Source of the DNA: DAOVXM01 sp963746255
Lineage (GTDB): Bacteria; Chloroflexota; Anaerolineae; Anaerolineales; UBA4823
Assembly: GCA_963746255.1 (NCBI GenBank)
Contig: CAVVAJ010000005.1
Coordinates: forward strand, 816,775-880,774
Direction of reading: 5' to 3'
DNA length: 64,000 nucleotides
Position numbers and translations under genes: made by a program. This document shows, one piece after another, positions 45,267-53,253 of this stretch. The notes beneath the pieces were generated by a model. It did not search any database. It saw nothing but the letters and a program-made list of their open reading frames with translations, and was not told where the DNA came from. How positions within the stretch are numbered: position 1 is the first letter of the stretch; every line of letters starts with the position of its first letter.

Positions 45267-46862
45267 CTATCTGATTGCTCGACTTCTACCTGAAACTTCT
45301 TCAGAGAATTCAACCTCACTGCTTTGCTCGGTACCATCGTTAGTCAGTTCGGGTTCAATCCCGCTTTCTGTGATTTCCTCACCGGCAGCAACTGTACTTT
45401 CATGTTCTGCATCCTGTTCAAATTCCGCTGCGACCTCTACAGCAGCCTCAGCTTCTATATTTGGTGGGGTACTTTCTTCAGCTTGGTCTTCATCGCTAGC
45501 TTCAGTGGACTGTTCCTCCTCAGAGGGGGTTGGTATTCCACGCGCGATGTCCCGCATGCGCTTGGTTGTTCGCGCAGTGATCATGTCATACATCAAGTTA
45601 TTGAGGATACTGGCAGTTGCGTCTTTGTCTTTCATCAGCGCATTGAAATCTTTTTCCGAAAGCGATTGTGATATCTGTGCGAGAGTTTGATTGGTGGCGG
45701 TTTGAAGTTCATCTGGATTCACTTGGATGCCCTCGGCTTTTGATATTTCGAGTACTATAAGCGATTTTTGTATGCGCTCTTCTGCGACAGGCGTAACTTC
45801 CTCCCGCAAGCCATCCAAATCTAGCTGCCGAGTTTTTAGATACAGGTCCATATCCAGTTTTTGTTGGGCGAGGTCAGAAGATAGCGTTTTAATAAAATTA
45901 TCTATTTCACGTTCCAGCATCTGAGGTGGATATGTAATCTTTGCATCACCTATAATTTCTTCGATTACGCGGTTGTCGTACTCATTGTTATAGCGTTGGG
46001 TCTCCTGAATCTCTAATTCGACTAGGATATCTGCCCGGAGCTCTGCGACCGTTTCGTACTCGCCGACTGATTTTGCGAATTCATCATCAAGATCGGGTAA
46101 GTTTCGGCCACGGACATCCTCAACCTCTACGTGAAATTCCGCCTCTACATCACGCAGCGTATCGAAGGGAGCATCTTCGGGGTAGGAGTAAGAAAATGTC
46201 AGTTTCTCGCCAGCAGTGTGACCAATAAGCTGGCGTGAAAAACCTGGAAAAGGCCACTCATCTAAGTCATCCTCATCCTGAGCTTCGATAACGATTGGCA
46301 GCCTGCGGTTTTCGAGGAGCTTAGCTTCCTGATGATCAGCTTCCGCTGTTGTCACTGCTTCGAGATTGATGTATACCTGGTCGCTTTCTTCAGCAGCTCG
46401 CTCTACAGGCTCAATGACAGCCTGACGTTCTAGCAGGTTATTGATAACCCGGTCTACATCTTCGTCACCAATCTCTTGTGGTTCATAATCAATCCTTACG
46501 GATTGGTAGTCTCCCAGTTCCACTTCTGCTTGCAAGGGTATTAGAAATTCAAGTTCTAGTGGTTCGAGATTTTTGATTTCTTCGAGAGTCCCAGGTCCAA
46601 ATGGCTCAATTTCAGCTTCGTCAATAACTTTTGGATAGATATCATTGACAACGAGATCAACTGCCTCTTCGATAATCGCGCCTTCACCGATCTGCCGCGC
46701 GATTACAGCGTAAGGGGCTTTGCCAGGCCGAAAACCAGGTATCCGGGTGCGTTTAGCGATTTTACGAGCTGCTCTTTGTTTTGATGCTTCAAATACATCA
46801 TCGTCAACTGTGACAGTGATTTTTACCTGGTGATCTTCTAAATACTCTTTCTCTAAATTCAA
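45267..46862 (-). CDS. tig: Trigger factor with long acidic C-terminal tail
   Basis: Ribosome-associated chaperone with peptidyl-prolyl isomerase domain. The ribosome-binding loop is in RTRIPGFRPGKAPYAVI (residues ~38-54). The FKBP-like domain and helical C-domain extend to about residue 430. The last ~100 residues are very rich in Glu, Asp, Ser and Thr, unlike the usual compact end, giving 531 residues in all. The start is a TTG at 46862, seven bases after GAGGA. Co-transcribed with clpP. Confidence 0.9.
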   Translation of the reverse strand: MNLEKEYLEDHQVKITVTVDDDVFEASKQRAARKIAKRTRIPGFRPGKAPYAVIARQIGEGAIIEEAVDLVVNDIYPKVIDEAEIEPFGPGTLEEIKNLEPLELEFLIPLQAEVELGDYQSVRIDYEPQEIGDEDVDRVINNLLERQAVIEPVERAAEESDQVYINLEAVTTAEADHQEAKLLENRRLPIVIEAQDEDDLDEWPFPGFSRQLIGHTAGEKLTFSYSYPEDAPFDTLRDVEAEFHVEVEDVRGRNLPDLDDEFAKSVGEYETVAELRADILVELEIQETQRYNNEYDNRVIEEIIGDAKITYPPQMLEREIDNFIKTLSSDLAQQKLDMDLYLKTRQLDLDGLREEVTPVAEERIQKSLIVLEISKAEGIQVNPDELQTATNQTLAQISQSLSEKDFNALMKDKDATASILNNLMYDMITARTTKRMRDIARGIPTPSEEEQSTEASDEDQAEESTPPNIEAEAAVEVAAEFEQDAEHESTVAAGEEITESGIEPELTNDGTEQSSEVEFSEEVSGRSRAIR

Positions 46863-46905
46863 CGTCTGATCCTCACTAGAAGTATTTTCTTTCTGAGCCC
46901 GCTGG

Positions 46906-46911
46906 ATTATA
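46906..46911 (-). promoter_or_regulatory. Extended -10 promoter of tig
   Basis: On the minus strand TGTTATAAT carries a TG one base before a perfect TATAAT (46906-46911), an extended -10 element, about 44 bases before the tig TTG. The -35 region is poor, as is common with extended -10 promoters. Confidence 0.55.
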
Positions 46912-46952
46912 ACATGGGATATTGGAGCGATTATGTAAGAATTGCATATGAA

Positions 46953-46982
46953 AACCCTGTCAGATGTTATTCTGGCAGGGTT
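46953..46982 (-). terminator. Terminator downstream of tRNA-Leu
   Basis: An 11-bp stem with one G-U pair (46953-46963 with 46972-46982), eight-base loop, followed by TTTT on the minus strand. It sits 13 bases after the tRNA 3' end. Confidence 0.8.
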
Positions 46983-46995
46983 GGAAATAGTAAAG

Positions 46996-47077
46996 TAGGG
47001 AAGGAGGGATTCGAACCCTCACGCCTTTCGACACGTGATCCTAAGTCACGCCTGTCTGCCAATTCCAGCACTTCCCC
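46996..47077 (-). tRNA. tRNA-Leu (anticodon TAG)
   Basis: On the minus strand a full cloverleaf: acceptor GGGGAAG pairs with CTTCCCT (first pair G-U), the anticodon stem CGTGA/TCACG holds loop CTTAGGA with anticodon TAG (47041-47043), and the T arm contains GGTTCGAATCC. The variable arm is long, as expected for leucine tRNA. The 3' CCA is not encoded. Length 82 nt. Confidence 0.93.
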
Positions 47078-47097
47078 TTGACGATAGAGCATCGTAG

Positions 47098-47126
47098 ATT
47101 ATACGCAGGTCATATTCATCCGTCAA
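47098..47126 (-). promoter_or_regulatory. Promoter of tRNA-Leu
   Basis: TTGACG (47121-47126) and TATAAT (47098-47103) on the minus strand with a 17-base spacer, about 20 bases before the mature tRNA 5' end. A near-consensus sigma-70 promoter. Confidence 0.8.
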
Positions 47127-47197
47127 TAAAACTCGGATATAATCCAACGGTTATCGTTAGATAAGCTACCTAAGAGAGCTCAACAGATAGGATCATT

Positions 47198-47614
47198 ATG
47201 TCTAGAGTAATCAATCCGGAAACAGCTGGTACACAAAGAAATCGAATAGTAAAGGCATTGGTGATATCAATCCGCGCCTTAATGTCCCAACCGGATATCG
47301 ATGACAGCTCATTGGACGTGGCAGCTTTTATGGCTTTATCCTTGGATAGCATCGCCAAAACGATTGAGGCAACTGTTATACCGTGGGAGAAACGCGATTA
47401 TTGGGTAAAAGCAGACCGTTTCCGCATGGAATGGGCTTGGGCAGAGACTTTAGGGGCGGATATGCGCCGGGGAGTACTTGATGAGGATTGGGAATTAATT
47501 GCCGCAACATGTGTACGGATTGCAGAAAAAATAAAAAATGTACAGGTGTCTGATCGCCATCGTATGGGGGAACCTTGGGTGGGAGCTTATCAAATCCTGG
47601 TTGCGGGTGCGTGA
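47198..47614 (+). CDS. Conserved hypothetical protein
   Basis: A 138-residue, mostly helical, charged protein with no domain I recognise. Visible features are an N-terminal segment rich in Arg/Lys (TQRNRIVKALVISIRALM), a Trp-rich middle (EKRDYWVKADRFRMEWAWAE) and a second helix (WELIAATCVRIAEKIKNV). A weak AGGAT ribosome binding site precedes the ATG. It diverges from the tRNA-Leu promoter, and its 3' end overlaps the convergent radical SAM gene by 25 bases. No signal peptide or membrane segment. Confidence 0.65.
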   Translation: MSRVINPETAGTQRNRIVKALVISIRALMSQPDIDDSSLDVAAFMALSLDSIAKTIEATVIPWEKRDYWVKADRFRMEWAWAETLGADMRRGVLDEDWELIAATCVRIAEKIKNVQVSDRHRMGEPWVGAYQILVAGA

Positions 47615-48765
47615 GAACGATTTTGGGGCAGGATCTCTGAGAAACATGCTTGCTGCGCTGGTCGGCGGCCCTTGACCAGCACGAAGGGGGCAATTCGCCG
47701 CACATTCAATCCAAATTTAGCTAATTCATCAATATTAGTTATCTTATGCCACCGCCGTGATTTAACAATTCTTCTGGCGCCCAGTTTTCCAATCCCGGGT
47801 ACTCTCATCAATGTTTGGTATTCTGCTGAGTTTATTTCGATTGGTTCTCCACGTAAGTGTTTATCTGCCCAGAGCCATTTGGGATCACCATCCGGGGAGA
47901 GATTGCCATCCGTTTGGTAGATAAATTCGTCGAAAGAAAAATCATAGTCACGGAGTAGGAATGACGCCTGATACAGACGAACCTGTCGCTGAGGGGGACT
48001 GGGAGCGATATTTTCGAATGGTGTCCCGGGAGCAGGTCTGAAAGAAGAGTAGAATACTCTTTGCAGGTGATATTGCTTATAGACATAGGCGGTGGTTGCG
48101 AGCAGCTCTTTGTCCGTTTCATCAACACTGCCGACGACAAATTGGGTTGCAGCAGAGGGGGGCTTCTCATTCAAATTGGCGGGTAGGGAAGTTGAAATCG
48201 ATCTGTACCAACGTAAGGGTTCTTCCAACTGGGCAAACTTTTTCTTGGGTGCCAGACGAGCTAAACGGTGTTGATTTGGAGCTTCCAAGTTGATGGATAT
48301 TCGATTTGCCAGCTGGCACGCTCGTTCTAGCTGCGCATAGTCCACACCAGGCATGATTTTTAAGTGTAAATAACCCCGGTAATGGAGCTTTTCCCGCAGG
48401 ATCTCAGCCGTAGCAAGAAGTTTGTCTTGGGTAGATTGGCCGCCTTTAATAATTCCTGAGCTGAGGAATAAACCTTGGGCGATGCCGGCTCCATATAACG
48501 CTAAAAAGGTGCGCGCTAATTCATCGGGTTGGAAAGTTGCTCTTCTAAAATCTCTACCTGCGCGGAAAGGACAGTAATAACAATTGCGTTCACAAGCGGA
48601 TGTGATCATGCCTTTTACTAGTGGAATGCGGCGTCCGCCCGGAAGAACTGCATGGCTGATCACAGTGTGGCGCAGGCGTGAAGCAGGTATCGGTTGGCAG
48701 CTCTCACCATCCAGCTCTAGATCAAGATATTCATTTTGCAGCCTTAGCCGATCAACGGGGTCCAT
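47590..48765 (-). CDS. Radical SAM protein with HhH domain, DNA repair-type
   Basis: A 391-residue radical SAM enzyme of the 'putative DNA modification/repair radical SAM' type, often encoded beside a uracil-DNA glycosylase-like gene elsewhere. The cluster-binding motif is in TSACERNCYYCPFR (CxxxCxxC). A C-terminal helix-hairpin-helix (MRVPGIGKLGARRIVKSRR) suggests nucleic acid binding. I start at the ATG at 48765 because a promoter with a LexA-like operator lies directly upstream; an earlier frame start would be inside it. The reaction is not known. Confidence 0.82.
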   Translation of the reverse strand: MDPVDRLRLQNEYLDLELDGESCQPIPASRLRHTVISHAVLPGGRRIPLVKGMITSACERNCYYCPFRAGRDFRRATFQPDELARTFLALYGAGIAQGLFLSSGIIKGGQSTQDKLLATAEILREKLHYRGYLHLKIMPGVDYAQLERACQLANRISINLEAPNQHRLARLAPKKKFAQLEEPLRWYRSISTSLPANLNEKPPSAATQFVVGSVDETDKELLATTAYVYKQYHLQRVFYSSFRPAPGTPFENIAPSPPQRQVRLYQASFLLRDYDFSFDEFIYQTDGNLSPDGDPKWLWADKHLRGEPIEINSAEYQTLMRVPGIGKLGARRIVKSRRWHKITNIDELAKFGLNVRRIAPFVLVKGRRPAQQACFSEILPQNRSHAPATRI

Positions 48766-48771
48766 ATATAT

Positions 48772-48801
48772 ATAGTATAGAACAAGTGTTCTTTTTGTCA
48801 A
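48772..48801 (-). promoter_or_regulatory. Promoter with LexA-like operator
   Basis: TTGACA (48796-48801) and TATACT (48774-48779) on the minus strand with a 16-base spacer. The spacer holds AGAACACTTGTTCT (48779-48792), which fits the GAAC-N4-GTTC consensus of Gram-positive-type LexA (SOS) boxes. The ATG at 48765 is only about two bases beyond the likely start point, so the mRNA may be leaderless. SOS control of a repair-type gene is inferred. Confidence 0.7.
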
Positions 48802-49230
48802 GTACTATTCTATATTGAGAGCATGGAGTGGGGCTCGCGGCTACCAATGAAAACTAGGTTGGTAACCGCATATATCGTGCGAAAGTAGGGGAGAGGGATC
48901 CATGTCGCACGAGGAGAAGACCCTAGCAGCTATTTGGGGAAAAGACCGCACATTAGGTTTACACAATTCAGAGCAGAATTGAGGCAAATAGGATGAGACG
49001 TTGCTGTGATTGCACCAGTAAGTGGTCGTGAGATAACTTTGCCTATCAAATCGATGTTTTCAATGCGGTCATATTATTGCTATCTGTGAGTCTTGGGATT
49101 ATAGAGGTGATCGTCAAAATAAGCGTTGTAAATGGCGGGATTTGGGAGAATTAACTACGCCAATTACAGGAAGATAACAAGTAAATTTAACCTGGAGCTT
49201 CTCAGAGCCTTCATTTGCGGGTAGGGAAGC

Positions 49231-49259
49231 TTGACAACCCCAATTTAGGCTGGTAAACT
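49231..49259 (+). promoter_or_regulatory. Promoter of Xer-type recombinase
   Basis: TTGACA (49231-49236) and TAAACT (49254-49259) with a 17-base spacer, about 85 bases before the recombinase ATG. The palindrome at 49273-49304 lies at or just after the expected start point. Confidence 0.75.
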
Positions 49260-49272
49260 TCCAATTAAATTT

Positions 49273-49304
49273 ATGCTTCTGATAAGTACTATTATCAGAA
49301 GCAT
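49273..49304. other. dif-like palindrome upstream of recombinase
   Basis: Two 13-bp arms, ATGCTTCTGATAA and TTATCAGAAGCAT, are exact reverse complements separated by six bases (GTACTA). This arm-6-arm layout, with the left arm ending in ATAA and the right arm starting TTAT, resembles chromosomal dif sites bound by XerC/XerD. It could be the binding or crossover site of the recombinase encoded 42 bases downstream, or an RNA hairpin in its leader. Confidence 0.5.
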
Positions 49305-49346
49305 TAGAGTTCAGCCATTATTTCGATTTATAAGGAAATAGAGCTT

Positions 49347-50330
49347 ATGACGCCTACACTGCTTGAAACAATCGAACAATATTTAGAGAGCGTAAATCTT
49401 TCGCGCAGCCAAAATACTGCCCGGACCTACCGCAACGCGTTGCTTGCTTTTCGCGCCACCTTAGCAGACCACGGCAGCCCAGCGACCTCTACCCCAGTAA
49501 CGGATCTCAAAGAAGATGCTGTTGGCTGGTTTGCTGCGGACCTCAAAGTATTTTCGCCTGCTACTGAGCGGCTCTACTTATCCGCGGTCACCGGATACTA
49601 CCAGTACTTGGTCGCCGAACGGCTCGTCGAGCTGAACCTCCCCCGGGTGCAATTATTGATCAGCCAACGGGCACGGCGACCTGGTGTGCGGCTGCCGCAA
49701 TTTCCGCGCGAAGATATTGAATTAGTAATAGAATACGCAAATAATATTGCAGTTCAAGTGGCTGAAGATGAACAGGAAAAACTACGCAATTATCGCGACC
49801 GTGCTTTCTTGCTGACTTTAGCAGATACTGGGTTGCGAGTCCACGAGGCTTGCAAGCTGCGCAGAGGCGATATTGATTGGAATGAAGGTAAGGCTGTCAT
49901 TATTGGAAAAGGTGATCGCCAGGCAGTTGTACGGTTCTCTTCCCGCTGTATGAACGTGCTGCGGGATTACCTGAGCCAACGGGCGGAAATTGATGGCATT
50001 TCAGGGCGACCACTAACTTCACTGCCCCTATTTGCCCGCCACGATCGCGGCGCAGGTAAGAAAATCAAGCCAATTACCACCCGTACCGGGCAGAACATCA
50101 TCACACAGCGTGTTGGAGAGGCGCTTGGACGCGCTGCAGAAGGTTCGATCACTCCCCACTCCTTCCGGCATTATTTTGTCACAACTGTATTACAGGCTTC
50201 TGGTGGAAACTTAAAATTAGCTCAAGAATTAGCCCGTCACAGGAATATCGCTGTCACCCAGCGCTACGCTCATCTCAATGACGATGAGCTGGACCATGGT
50301 TATTACGATATTTTTGAAGAAAATGGCTAA
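49347..50330 (+). CDS. Tyrosine recombinase, XerC/XerD type
   Basis: A 327-residue site-specific recombinase. The N-terminal SAM-like core-binding domain (residues ~1-110) is followed by the catalytic domain. The catalytic Arg is in DTGLRVHEACKL, the Lys in IIGKGDRQA, the HxxR in TPHSFRHYF, and the nucleophile Tyr in TQRYAHLNDD. All key residues are present. A middle insertion (about 117-150, RRPGVRLPQFPRED) is hydrophilic. It could be the chromosomal dimer-resolution recombinase or a mobile-element integrase; no cargo genes are obvious. Confidence 0.88.
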   Translation: MTPTLLETIEQYLESVNLSRSQNTARTYRNALLAFRATLADHGSPATSTPVTDLKEDAVGWFAADLKVFSPATERLYLSAVTGYYQYLVAERLVELNLPRVQLLISQRARRPGVRLPQFPREDIELVIEYANNIAVQVAEDEQEKLRNYRDRAFLLTLADTGLRVHEACKLRRGDIDWNEGKAVIIGKGDRQAVVRFSSRCMNVLRDYLSQRAEIDGISGRPLTSLPLFARHDRGAGKKIKPITTRTGQNIITQRVGEALGRAAEGSITPHSFRHYFVTTVLQASGGNLKLAQELARHRNIAVTQRYAHLNDDELDHGYYDIFEENG

Positions 50331-50331
50331 A

Positions 50332-51111
50332 CTAAGAAAGTTCTTCATCTTCGATGATTAAAGTTACTGGGCAGTGGTCAGAACCCTGCACCTGGTCATG
50401 GATAATGACATCTCTAACTTTGGGCATCAGAGCATCGGATACCAGGAAATAATCTAACCGCCAACCGACATTACGCTGTCTTGCCCCAAATCTGTAGGTC
50501 CACCATGTATATTGCACCTGATCAGGATAAAGCTCGCGATAGGCATCCTTAAAACCGCTCTCCAGATAGCGGTCAATCCATGCCCTCTCCTCAGCCATAA
50601 ATCCGGAAGTGTTGGCATTTTCTTGGGGATTAGCTAGGTCGATTTCATTGTGCGCGGTATTGAAATCACCTGTCAGGATAATGTTCTGTCCTTCAGCGTG
50701 CAGTTGATCACACAGCTCAAGTAAATTCCGGTAGAACTCCAGTTTAAAATTCAAACGTGTTTGGTCACGCTGTCCATTTGGAAAATAGATATTAAATAAA
50801 TTGAAATTTGGGAATCGTGTCTGGATAATCCGTCCTTCACCATCGAACCATTCATCTCCTAACCCATTGATAACCTCTACGGGGAATTCTTCGGTAATTG
50901 TTGCCACTCCGCTATAGCCTTTACGATTTGCGTGGTTCCAATATACATGTAGATGGCTCGGGATTGGATTTCCGCTCTCTTCCAATTGGGCCTGGGTAGC
51001 TTTTACTTCCTGCAAGCAAATGACATTGGCACCCTGCTCCCAAAGCCATTGATCTGTACTTTTGCGAATAAGTGCTCGTATCCCATTGACATTCCAAGTC
51101 GTGATGATCAT
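50332..51111 (-). CDS. xth: Exodeoxyribonuclease III (AP endonuclease)
   Basis: A 259-residue endonuclease/exonuclease/phosphatase-family enzyme for base-excision repair. Key segments are TTWNVNGIRALI at the N-terminus, CLQEVKATQ (metal-binding Glu), GDFNTAHNEIDLANP and WRLDYFLVS, and GSDHCPVTL with the catalytic His. I start at the ATG at 51111 with AAGGAAA upstream; an earlier in-frame start adds ten residues. Convergent with the recombinase gene. Confidence 0.92.
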   Translation of the reverse strand: MIITTWNVNGIRALIRKSTDQWLWEQGANVICLQEVKATQAQLEESGNPIPSHLHVYWNHANRKGYSGVATITEEFPVEVINGLGDEWFDGEGRIIQTRFPNFNLFNIYFPNGQRDQTRLNFKLEFYRNLLELCDQLHAEGQNIILTGDFNTAHNEIDLANPQENANTSGFMAEERAWIDRYLESGFKDAYRELYPDQVQYTWWTYRFGARQRNVGWRLDYFLVSDALMPKVRDVIIHDQVQGSDHCPVTLIIEDEELS

Positions 51112-51214
51112 GAGGGTTTCCTTATATGATATTTCAACCATTTTATCCCAGATCGAATATCTATGTTAAAATGCGCCTCGGTTTTGGTGTAATTTATACA
51201 GCGGAAAAGTGAGT

Positions 51215-52501
51215 ATGAAATCCATAATTAACTCTGTAAAGGGTACGCGCGATTTTTACCCCCAAGAAATGGCCCTCAGGACCTGGTTGTACAACAAGAT
51301 GCGCACTGTGGCGGAATCCTTTGGATACCAAGAGTACGAAGCCCCACTGTTGGAATCAATCGATCTTTATGCAGCCAAGTCAGGGGAAGAACTGGTAAAA
51401 GAACAATCCTTCGTCTTTCCCGACCGGAGCGGGGATCTCATCGCTCTGCGTCCTGAACTTACCCCCTCCCTCGCCCGTCTTGTTGCCCAACGCCAGAACC
51501 AGCTCCATTTCCCGCTGCGTTGGTGGTCTTATGGTCCCTTTTGGCGCTATGAACGCCCGCAGAAAGGCCGTACCCGCGAATTTTTCCAGTGGAACATCGA
51601 CTTAATGGGAATTGCTTCACCAGAAGCGGATGCGGAACTTATCGCTATACTGGCCACCTTCTTTATGCAAGTGGGTCTGCAGCCCAAGGATATCCGTATC
51701 CTGGTAAATGACCGGCGTTTGATGGATCAGCAGTTTGATAATTTGGGGATCCCGGATAGTCAAAAAGCTGGTGTTTTGCGATTGATCGATCGCCGCGATA
51801 AGATGAATCAAGACCAATGGAACGACTATGCGCAAGAAATTGGGCTCAGCGATGGACAAGTATCAGAATTAGGCTTGATTTTGCAGAATGATTCGCTGTG
51901 GGAACAATCCGATGAACTTGTCAGGTTATTTCCTACGCTAGAGGCTTTGCAGGTCAGTGAATATGTCCATTTTGCACCCCACATCATCCGCGGCTTGGAT
52001 TACTACACCGGTATTGTCTTTGAAGCCTGGGATGTCGACGGTGAATTTCGGGCGATTATGGGCGGTGGCCGCTATGATGATTTAGTCTCAGATGTGGGCG
52101 GCTCTCCCCTACCGGGTGTTGGATTTGCTATGGGTGATGTAGTTCTCGGGTTGGTTTTACAGAAATTTGGCTGTATCCCCCCAGATCTTGGCCAGCAACC
52201 TGCTCCAGTTATGGTAACAGTATTTAACTCCGACACATTGTTAGCATCCTACCAGCTGGCTAGCGAACTCCGCCGGGAACAACTTAATGTCCTAACTTAT
52301 CCGGAGGCCATTAAGTTAGGAAAACAGTTCAAGTTCGCCAATCGTATCGGCGTAACCGCGGCTATTGTCCTCGGGCCAGAAGAACTTGCGCAGGATACGG
52401 TGATTATCAAGAACATGGAAGATGGCACGCAAAGCGCAGTAGCACGAAAGTCAGCCGCTGCCCATCTACGGAAATTGCTTGAAGCTCAGTCAGCTTCATG
52501 A
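51215..52501 (+). CDS. hisS: Histidine--tRNA ligase
   Basis: Class II aminoacyl-tRNA synthetase, 428 residues. Motif 1 region KGTRDFYP, motif 2 YGPFWRYERPQKGRTREFFQWN, the histidine-binding RGLDYYTGIVFEAW and the motif 3 GGGRYDDLV with GVGFAMGDV are all seen, followed by the C-terminal anticodon-binding domain. I start at the ATG at 51215; an in-frame GTG lies two codons before it. A tRNA-His gene follows directly, a pairing that gives coordinated expression. Confidence 0.95.
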   Translation: MKSIINSVKGTRDFYPQEMALRTWLYNKMRTVAESFGYQEYEAPLLESIDLYAAKSGEELVKEQSFVFPDRSGDLIALRPELTPSLARLVAQRQNQLHFPLRWWSYGPFWRYERPQKGRTREFFQWNIDLMGIASPEADAELIAILATFFMQVGLQPKDIRILVNDRRLMDQQFDNLGIPDSQKAGVLRLIDRRDKMNQDQWNDYAQEIGLSDGQVSELGLILQNDSLWEQSDELVRLFPTLEALQVSEYVHFAPHIIRGLDYYTGIVFEAWDVDGEFRAIMGGGRYDDLVSDVGGSPLPGVGFAMGDVVLGLVLQKFGCIPPDLGQQPAPVMVTVFNSDTLLASYQLASELRREQLNVLTYPEAIKLGKQFKFANRIGVTAAIVLGPEELAQDTVIIKNMEDGTQSAVARKSAAAHLRKLLEAQSAS

Positions 52502-52519
52502 TAGAATACCGCCACACGC

Positions 52520-52593
52520 GGTGCCAGTAGCTCAATAGGCAGAGCGCTTGACTGTGGATCAGGTGGTTGGGGGTTCAAGTCCCCTCTGGCACC
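52520..52593 (+). tRNA. tRNA-His (anticodon GTG)
   Basis: Acceptor GTGCCAG/CTGGCAC with an extra G at 52520 opposite a C discriminator at 52593, the identity feature of tRNA-His. The anticodon loop CTGTGGA has anticodon GTG, and the T arm has GGTTCAAGTCC. The 3' CCA is not encoded. It lies 18 bases after hisS and is followed by a terminator. Confidence 0.94.
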
Positions 52594-52602
52594 CCTCTAT
52601 AT

Positions 52603-52632
52603 GGCCAGCCACAAGGCTGGCCTGTGTTTTTT
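52603..52632 (+). terminator. Terminator of the hisS-tRNA-His unit
   Basis: A perfect 8-bp stem GGCCAGCC/GGCTGGCC (52603-52610 with 52615-52622), ACAA loop, followed by TGTGTTTTTT. A standard intrinsic terminator. Confidence 0.9.
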
Positions 52633-53253
52633 GGGGCAAATCGCCATCCTTTTCAATTAGACATTCATATTTTGGAACACAAAAGCCGGCAGTTTGTATT
52701 AATCTCCTGATACCTCTCCCCCATTCACGTGTACGTAATACGGATGACTGCGAGATGCAGGTGGTATGGGGCCCTACCTCCTAATCCCCCCGATGCCCGG
52801 ACTGTACCCACCGGTAGAGTGAGCAAGTGATATTCAGTTGTTATTCATGCCCCTTGGTTCTCTTTAGAAGTGTATATTATCCATATTATTAGCCCCCCAA
52901 ATTCGAACGACGGGATTATGGCATCATCACGGAACACGCATTCAGGTCTGAAAAATGTTGGCGACATCAATTACCACTTGCAAAATTCGGGAATATGTCT
53001 ATACTGATTATTAGTTTATTGTATATCTCTGGAAAAGCAATTATCCCGTAAGTTCTTTTTAAACGTCTAAATCTGAATATTAAGATACAAACGCCTTGAT
53101 TATGTAGTGTTCCGTCAAATTTGATTGTTTAGTATGAATAAGAGTGCCGACGGAACACTTTAAGCTTTGTCAAGATTGTTGCCAATTGACGTAATCGGTC
53201 TATTTAGCGCGCGCACCTACTCGTCCGTCCACCCGACAGGAGGGCAAACTCAA
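52633..53253. other. 620-base gene-free region before the MFS gene
   Basis: No convincing gene. Contains the inverted repeat described at 53106-53159 near its right end. A frame open from a TTG at 53167 could lengthen the MFS protein by 29 residues, but these have no ribosome binding site and do not look like a membrane-protein start. No tRNA, transposase or terminator is visible between 52640 and 53100. Confidence 0.5.
53106..53159. repeat. Inverted repeat upstream of the MFS gene
   Basis: Arms AGTGTTCCGTC (53106-53116) and GACGGAACACT (53149-53159) are exact reverse complements, 32 bases apart. The right arm and following bases (53151-53174) recur, 22 of 24 identical, at 58404-58427 before the GAF gene. 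The more distant bases (TCCGT, TTT, GAG) also align loosely. It could be a shared operator/promoter element or the end of a decayed mobile element. Confidence 0.6.

Larger units (their letters stand above)
48802..49346. other. 545-base intergenic region with promoter and palindrome
   Basis: No gene of normal quality is visible on either strand. The left two thirds carries no structure I can name. The right part holds a sigma-70 promoter and a dif-like palindrome just before the recombinase gene (listed separately). No tRNA, transposase fragment or CRISPR repeat is seen. Confidence 0.6.

Noticed and set aside
49273..49304. Palindrome as an ordinary terminator
   Set aside because: It lies just after a promoter and before the gene it would end, with no T-run.
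49347..50330. Integron integrase
   Set aside because: The integron-specific insertion near the catalytic domain, attC arrays and cassette genes are not seen; Xer-type is the simpler reading.
52548..52784. Short plus-strand frame starting inside tRNA-His
   Set aside because: It overlaps the tRNA and its terminator and has no protein similarity.
53101..53174. Insertion sequence
   Set aside because: Inverted arms are present but no transposase or target duplication is visible between the two copies of the element.
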